From NCBI RefSeq assembly GCF_000772965.1, contig NZ_JPVQ01000035.1, forward strand, positions 1 through 37,778: 37,778 nucleotides of DNA, given 5' to 3'. Positions within the stretch are counted from its first letter, which is position 1, and every line of letters begins with the position of its first letter. This DNA comes from Ureibacillus massiliensis 4400831 = CIP 108448 = CCUG 49529. Its GTDB lineage: Bacteria; Bacillota; Bacilli; Bacillales_A; Planococcaceae. This document shows, piece after piece, positions 33,421-37,778 of the stretch. Position numbers and translations under genes: made by a program. The notes under the pieces were generated by a model. It saw only the letters and a list, made by a program, of their open reading frames with translations, searched no databases and was not told where the DNA came from.

Positions 33421-34704
33421 TTAAACGAATTGGGCTGCTTCTGTTGATCCAGCCATTGCAGTTGTTGATGAATTTCCACCAGAAATAGCTTGTGCTACTT
33501 CGTCAAAGTAACCCGTACCTACTTCACGTTGGTGCTTAGTAGCTGTATACCCTTTCGATTCTGCTGCAAATTCTGCTTGCTGAAGTTTAGAGTATGCAGC
33601 CATTCCGTTATCTTTGTAATCATATGCAAGTTCAAACATTGAGTAATTTAATGAATGGAAACCAGCTAATGTTACGAATTGGAACTTATAACCCATTTTT
33701 GCAATTTCGCGTTGGAACTCAGCAATTTCTTTATCAGAAAGTTTTGCTTTCCAGTTAAATGATGGCGAACAGTTGTATGCCAACATCTTACCTGGGAATT
33801 GTGCATGAATTCCTTCTGCGAATTCACGTGCTTCTTCTAATGATGGTGTTGAAGTTTCACACCAAATTAAGTCTGCGTATGGAGCGTATGCAAGACCACG
33901 TGCAATCGCTTGTTTAATCCCCGCTTTTGTACGGAAGAATCCTTCAGGTGTACGTTCGCCAGTAATAAATTCTTCATCTCTCGGATCGATATCGCTTGTT
34001 ACCATGTCAGCTGCATCTGCATCTGTACGAGCGATTAAAATTGTATCCACACCCATCACATCCATTGCTAGACGGGCTGCTACTAAATTTCGGACTGCAT
34101 TTTGAGTAGGTAGCAATACCTTACCACCTAAATGTCCACATTTTTTCTCGGATGCAAGCTGATCTTCTAAATGAACTCCTGCAGTACCTGCTTCAATCAT
34201 TGCTTTTACAAGCTCGAATACATTAAGCGGGCCCCCAAACCCTGCTTCAGCATCTGCAACAATTGGCGCAAACCAATCAAAGTTATCTTCACGACCTTCT
34301 GAATGATCGATTTGGTCTGCTCTTTGTAAAGCTTGATTGATACGTTTTACTACTTGTGGTACTGAGTTTGCAGGATATAATGATTGGTCTGGATACATTT
34401 GACCTGCAAGATTTGCATCAGCTGCAACCTGCCACCCTGATAAATAGATTGCTTTTAGTCCTGCTTTCACTTGTTGTACTGCTTGATTCCCCGTTAATGC
34501 CCCCAATGCATTAATAAAGCTTTCTTCATGTAATGATTTCCAAAGTCTTGCTGCGCCACGCTTTGCCAATGTTTGTTCGATTACAAAAGAGCCCTGTAAT
34601 TTAACAACTTCTTCTGCTGTGTATGGACGGACAATTCCTTTCCAACGTGAGTTTTCTGCCCAATCTTTTTTGATTGCCTCGATTCTTTCTTGTCTTGTTG
34701 ACAT
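33421..34704 (-). CDS. aceA: isocitrate lyase
   Basis: This protein of about 427 residues cleaves isocitrate to glyoxylate and succinate, the first step of the glyoxylate bypass. The catalytic Cys is in KKCGHLGGK (Cys189 from the chosen start); also seen are [21 protein letters not shown] for Mg2+ binding (about 149-161) and CSPSFNWK (about 315). Length is typical of the bacterial enzyme. An in-frame ATG at 34740 lies upstream, but [15 protein letters not shown] at 34704 matches the usual N-terminus and has AAGGTG 11 bases before it. Codon use is strongly biased, as expected for a highly expressed gene. It is divergent from a LytTR regulator gene and upstream of aceB. Confidence 0.95.
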   Translation of the reverse strand: MSTRQERIEAIKKDWAENSRWKGIVRPYTAEEVVKLQGSFVIEQTLAKRGAARLWKSLHEESFINALGALTGNQAVQQVKAGLKAIYLSGWQVAADANLAGQMYPDQSLYPANSVPQVVKRINQALQRADQIDHSEGREDNFDWFAPIVADAEAGFGGPLNVFELVKAMIEAGTAGVHLEDQLASEKKCGHLGGKVLLPTQNAVRNLVAARLAMDVMGVDTILIARTDADAADMVTSDIDPRDEEFITGERTPEGFFRTKAGIKQAIARGLAYAPYADLIWCETSTPSLEEAREFAEGIHAQFPGKMLAYNCSPSFNWKAKLSDKEIAEFQREIAKMGYKFQFVTLAGFHSLNYSMFELAYDYKDNGMAAYSKLQQAEFAAESKGYTATKHQREVGTGYFDEVAQAISGGNSSTTAMAGSTEAAQFV

Positions 34705-34763
34705 GTAAATATTCACACCTTCCCCTATGTCTAAATACACACTATTAAAAATTTTTCATAATT

Positions 34764-34807
34764 CTGTTCCATAACAGGTGTATTTGCTGTAAATTAATAT
34801 ATAACAG
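34764..34807. promoter_or_regulatory. paired repeats in the aceA / LytTR divergent region
   Basis: The palindrome CTGTT-CCAT-AACAG (34764-34777) and the heptamer ATAACAG (34771-34777) recur as ATAACAG at 34801-34807, 30 bases apart, with CTGT at 34787-34790 opposite. Spacing near three helical turns on one DNA face suits binding by a regulator such as the adjacent LytTR protein. The match to the published LytTR half-site is partial. Confidence 0.35.
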
Positions 34808-34917
34808 ACAGAAGTATTTTGCATTAAATTTTGATAAAATATCCAAATTATAGGATGAATAATTGTTTTTTGGGGATGAAGTGGGATTTTTTAAATGAAA
34901 CAAAGGGGAGTTTAATT

Positions 34918-35592
34918 GTGGAAATCGAAAACTTGCAAATACCAAAAACAGAATTAGATCAAATTAAGGTTATTTTAGAAGATTGGGTGCCTAAGGATGC
35001 TTCATTAGCCATTGCAATTGACGGTGCCTACGTTTATTCCGTATTAAGTAGGCATCCTATTCATTTACCCATCGGTAAGAAAATCGATGAAGATAGTGTA
35101 GCAGCGAAAGTATTAAAAACAAGAAAGAAAACAGAGGCTCTAATAGACGATTCAATTTTTGGTGTACCTTACTATGCAATCGGATATCCAATAATTTTCG
35201 ACCAAATGGAAGCTGCATTAATCGTTATCTTACCATCTTCTTTTAAAGTTGATAACAAACAAGAACCATATAAATTTTTGACCGGTAAACAAAATGAAGA
35301 CTGGACTCCAATACCAATTGAATGTATCTCACATATTGAAAGCCTACAGAAGCGTACTTGGTTTTATGCAGAAAATGAACAATATAAAACAAACATTACT
35401 TTAAAGGAATTGCAAACAAAGCTACCTGAGTTTTTTGTTAGAATTCATCGTTCTTATATTTTAAATATTTACTTCATAAAAAAAATCACAAAGGATATAA
35501 CATCAAATTTCGTCATTGTATTAAAAAATGACGTAGAGCTTCCTGTTAGCCAATCCTATGTAAATGACCTTCGAAAAATATTGGAGTTCTAA
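34918..35592 (+). CDS. LytTR-domain transcriptional regulator
   Basis: This protein of about 224 residues has a N-terminal sensing region of about 115 residues without a receiver domain (segments ASLAIAIDGAYVYSVLSRHPI and VPYYAIGYPIIFDQMEAALIV look like a PAS/GAF-type alpha/beta fold) and a C-terminal LytTR DNA-binding domain (about 125-222): IECISHIESLQKRTWFY, LQTKLPEFFVRIHRSYILN and VELPVSQSYVNDLRKIL. Upstream frame continues to 34831, but the GTG at 34918 is seven bases after AAAGGGGAG and gives a natural start. It lies divergent to aceA; control of aceA-aceB in response to a small molecule is the simplest hypothesis. It is not an orphan response regulator, since no phosphoacceptor site is seen. 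Confidence 0.85.
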   Translation: MEIENLQIPKTELDQIKVILEDWVPKDASLAIAIDGAYVYSVLSRHPIHLPIGKKIDEDSVAAKVLKTRKKTEALIDDSIFGVPYYAIGYPIIFDQMEAALIVILPSSFKVDNKQEPYKFLTGKQNEDWTPIPIECISHIESLQKRTWFYAENEQYKTNITLKELQTKLPEFFVRIHRSYILNIYFIKKITKDITSNFVIVLKNDVELPVSQSYVNDLRKILEF

Positions 35593-35597
35593 ATAAT

Positions 35598-35628
35598 AAA
35601 AGGGAGAATCTATCACAATTCTCCCTTT
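35598..35628. terminator. bidirectional terminator
   Basis: AAAGGGAGAAT (35599-35609) pairs perfectly with ATTCTCCCTTT (35618-35628), between the convergent LytTR and pab genes. Confidence 0.85.
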
Positions 35629-35641
35629 CCTAATTATTAAA

Positions 35642-37387
35642 TTAAATAAGCTTTACTTTAACCCATTTTCTTACACTGTTAACAAACCATATATTCGTGC
35701 AATTTTTTAAATCTTCCATTGTTAAAATTTTTTCCTGAATGCGTCCTTCTTTTAAAAGTTGCTCCCTATAAGTTCCTGCCAATAAACCACTTTCAATAGA
35801 TGGTGTCCATAACCCATCTTCCATTTCTAAAACAGCATTTCCATTTGTAAATTCCGTTAGTTCCCTATCTTCATTCCATAAAAGTACATCAAATACATCA
35901 GGAAATCTTTTTTGGAATTTTGTATAAACATCCCTGTTTGTCGTTTTATGATATAAAAAAATATTGTCTTTACTTACTGGTTCATCGGCAAGTGTTATGA
36001 GCACCGGAGTATCGTAAGACTGTAACTCAATCGGTTGCGTATTTATCATAACTTCCCCCTTTAAATCGATAAGCAAACGAGTTTTATATGTTCCTTGTTG
36101 ATGTAGCTGTAGACTTTTTTGCAAATGATTCTTTACATTCTCCATATTAATCGGATATTTGAAATATTTAGCTGAACTGAAAAGCCTATCTAAATGTTCT
36201 TCGATTAAGAAATACTCCCCGTTATCCAACAGTAAACTTTCCAACAATTGAAACTCCGGCCTTTTTACTTCAAGTAGACTTGCCTTTGCTAATACTTCCT
36301 GATATTCATCTTCAGAGGTTGAATCCCAAGTTATTCCCCCGCCTACACCATAGGTTGCCTGATTTGTTTGCTGATCGATTACTACTGTTCTGATAGGCAC
36401 ATTAAAAATTGCTTCTCTTTCTGGTGTTATATATCCAATTGCACCACAATACACCTCGCGTGGTTCTTTTTCTAGTTTCTCGATTGCTTCCATCGTACTT
36501 ATCTTAGGCGCCCCTGTTATAGAACCACAAGGGAAAAGTGCCCGGAAAATTTCCAATAGCTTTGTACTTTCCTTTATTTTTGCAGTGATTGTAGAAGTCA
36601 TTTGATGAACTGTCGGGTAATCTTCAATTTCAAATAGCTTTTCAACTTGAACGGTACCAGGTATAGCAATGACATTTAAATCATTTCTTAACAAATCAAC
36701 AATCATTACATTTTCTGCACGATTCTTTTCAGAGTAATATAACTCATTTCTATTTGCTTCATCTTCTTTTATATTTCTTCCTCTTTTTAAGGTTCCTTTC
36801 ATAGGACGAGTAATAATTTTGTCCTCTTTTAGATGAAAAAAAAGTTCTGGTGAAGCCGATAAAATACTATATTCTCCTGTATTGATATATGCACAATAGT
36901 TTGATACCTGCGCCCTTTTTAATGTGTTATATAAAGTAATATCATCACCTTGAAAATTTGATTTCAAACGAATTGTATAATTTGTTTGATATGTAGTTCC
37001 TTGTCCAATCCATTGTTTAATTAATTTTATAGAATTTTGATAGTCCTTTTCTGAAACAGTAGAAGTCCATTTTAAATTTTTATATGCACCATCACTCTTC
37101 ACAGTTTCTAATTTAGGTTCATTAAAGACACCGAACCATACAAGCGGCATTTTATTTCCACTCTTCACTTTAAATGCTGGATCGAAAGCCGGTGCACATT
37201 CATATGACATATATCCAGCCACATAATAACCATCTTGAATAGCTTTCTCTATTAAATCGAAACATGGTAAAACTTCCTCAACTGTATTAGCGATTATTAT
37301 TTCTATCGGATTGTTAAATGTTAATGGTTTAATAACGCCCGAACTAGAAGCAAACTCAAAAGATAGAAGTGGTAGTGACTTTTTCAT
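35642..37387 (-). CDS. pabB: aminodeoxychorismate synthase component I fused to aminodeoxychorismate lyase
   Basis: This 581-residue protein joins two steps of p-aminobenzoate synthesis for folate. Residues about 100-375 are the chorismate-binding domain: TYQTNYTIRL, SASPELFFHL, the PabB motif ITRPMKGTLKRG (usually PIKGT), RAENVMIVDLLRNDL, and FPCGSITGAPK. Residues about 385-581 form a class IV PLP domain: LDNGEYFLIEEHLDRL, YHKTTNRDVY with the PLP lysine (about 475), FTNGNAVLE and SGLLAGTYR. Such fusions are common where pabC is not separate. It probably needs a PabA glutaminase encoded elsewhere. The ATG follows AAGGGG by seven or eight bases. Confidence 0.93.
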   Translation of the reverse strand: MKKSLPLLSFEFASSSGVIKPLTFNNPIEIIIANTVEEVLPCFDLIEKAIQDGYYVAGYMSYECAPAFDPAFKVKSGNKMPLVWFGVFNEPKLETVKSDGAYKNLKWTSTVSEKDYQNSIKLIKQWIGQGTTYQTNYTIRLKSNFQGDDITLYNTLKRAQVSNYCAYINTGEYSILSASPELFFHLKEDKIITRPMKGTLKRGRNIKEDEANRNELYYSEKNRAENVMIVDLLRNDLNVIAIPGTVQVEKLFEIEDYPTVHQMTSTITAKIKESTKLLEIFRALFPCGSITGAPKISTMEAIEKLEKEPREVYCGAIGYITPEREAIFNVPIRTVVIDQQTNQATYGVGGGITWDSTSEDEYQEVLAKASLLEVKRPEFQLLESLLLDNGEYFLIEEHLDRLFSSAKYFKYPINMENVKNHLQKSLQLHQQGTYKTRLLIDLKGEVMINTQPIELQSYDTPVLITLADEPVSKDNIFLYHKTTNRDVYTKFQKRFPDVFDVLLWNEDRELTEFTNGNAVLEMEDGLWTPSIESGLLAGTYREQLLKEGRIQEKILTMEDLKNCTNIWFVNSVRKWVKVKLI

Positions 37388-37778
37388 TTATTGACCCCTT
37401 GCTTACTTTTTATGAAATATATTTTTCTTTCATTATTGTGCTGTATTCTCTTTTAATATGCCACTATTTTATATGCAACATTTTAAATTTACATTTGAAA
37501 AATCGTATCCTATCTATTGAACTCTCAATTCTTGAAGTTGATGAACCTTTTTAAATTATAAACACAAATTCAATCAACAATGACTGTGAAGCTTCGACAA
37601 TCTGTTCATAATGGCTTTCTTGGAAGTTTTGTCCTTGAGGCGCTTGCTCGTGGACGATTTCTTTATTTCTCGGTTGAGTTTTGTCCTCGAGAGTTTCACC
37701 GTGTACATTTGTTCAGTCTCAGGTGAATTACCTTCGGTTCTTGGAGTTGGGGGCTTTTTTAATCATAAAAAAACACCA
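37388..37778. other. non-coding right end with a less AT-rich segment
   Basis: 37388-37560 is very AT-rich and should contain the pab promoter; a short frame at 37369-37554 has no ribosome site. From about 37568 the base composition shifts to clearly higher GC. There, a near-exact 14-base repeat occurs at 37626-37639 and 37678-37691, and the sequence between can pair with either copy. A plus-strand frame from ATG 37611 stays open to the window edge (56 codons) but has no ribosome site and no recognisable product. Confidence 0.5.

Noticed and set aside
37369-37554. 61-codon plus-strand frame opposite the pab start
   Set aside because: It overlaps the first codons and ribosome site of the pab gene, lacks its own ribosome site and has a random hydrophobic composition.

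Overview
The window is AT-rich chromosomal DNA from a low-GC Gram-positive, most likely a spore-former of the Bacillales in the Lysinibacillus/Solibacillus (Planococcaceae) neighbourhood. The evidence is strong AGGAGG-type ribosome sites, many TTG and GTG starts, intrinsic terminators after most genes, a guanine-class purine riboswitch on xpt-pbuX, a bacterial NO synthase, and a GntR/ABC operon laid out like the Bacillus ytr type. I see no phage genes, IS elements, CRISPR arrays, tRNA or complete rRNA genes. Most of the window is housekeeping or accessory metabolism.

Layout. 1-1068: the last codons of an unidentified gene with its terminator, a decayed patch, and a response-regulator fragment cut just before its phosphorylation site. 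1069-3290 (minus): riboswitch, xpt and pbuX for xanthine/guanine salvage. 3328-6135: an unknown protein, an MFS transporter and a membrane-anchored Mrr-type nuclease. 6138-9353: NO synthase and catalase, transcribed divergently. 9365-13250: an AEC transporter, a large unknown protein and a class III CoA-transferase/racemase. 13557-13643: a possible small RNA ending in its own terminator. 13715-16193: a small acidic protein, an AlaX-type tRNA editing protein and a metallophosphoesterase. 16277-19035 (minus): a four-gene GntR/ABC operon with a readable promoter and operator. 19094-19270: a cluster of DnaA-box-like sequences. 19414-21957: a DUF421 protein, a HEPN-like/CBS protein and a PfkB sugar kinase. 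22300-25829 (plus): an EamA transporter, then an argininosuccinate-lyase-like enzyme overlapping a BadF/BadG-type kinase. 25870-31494 (minus): transglutaminase-like protein, DUF1232 protein, a GT2 protein lacking the usual DxD motif, adenine deaminase and a glyoxylate-type aminotransferase. 31688-35592: malate synthase and isocitrate lyase (glyoxylate bypass), divergent from a LytTR regulator. 35642-37387: a PabB-PabC fusion for p-aminobenzoate. 37388-37778: non-coding, with a less AT-rich end.

How the genes work together. Xpt, PbuX and, at a distance, adenine deaminase serve purine salvage. NO synthase and catalase share an upstream region, and in Bacillus NO is known to protect against peroxide partly through catalase. 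AceA makes glyoxylate, AceB consumes it, the neighbouring class V aminotransferase could convert it to glycine, and the divergent LytTR protein is a natural candidate for local control. The lyase/kinase pair looks like a small catabolic module of unknown substrate.

All calls come from reading the sequence. Family assignments rest on recognised motifs; no database search was run.
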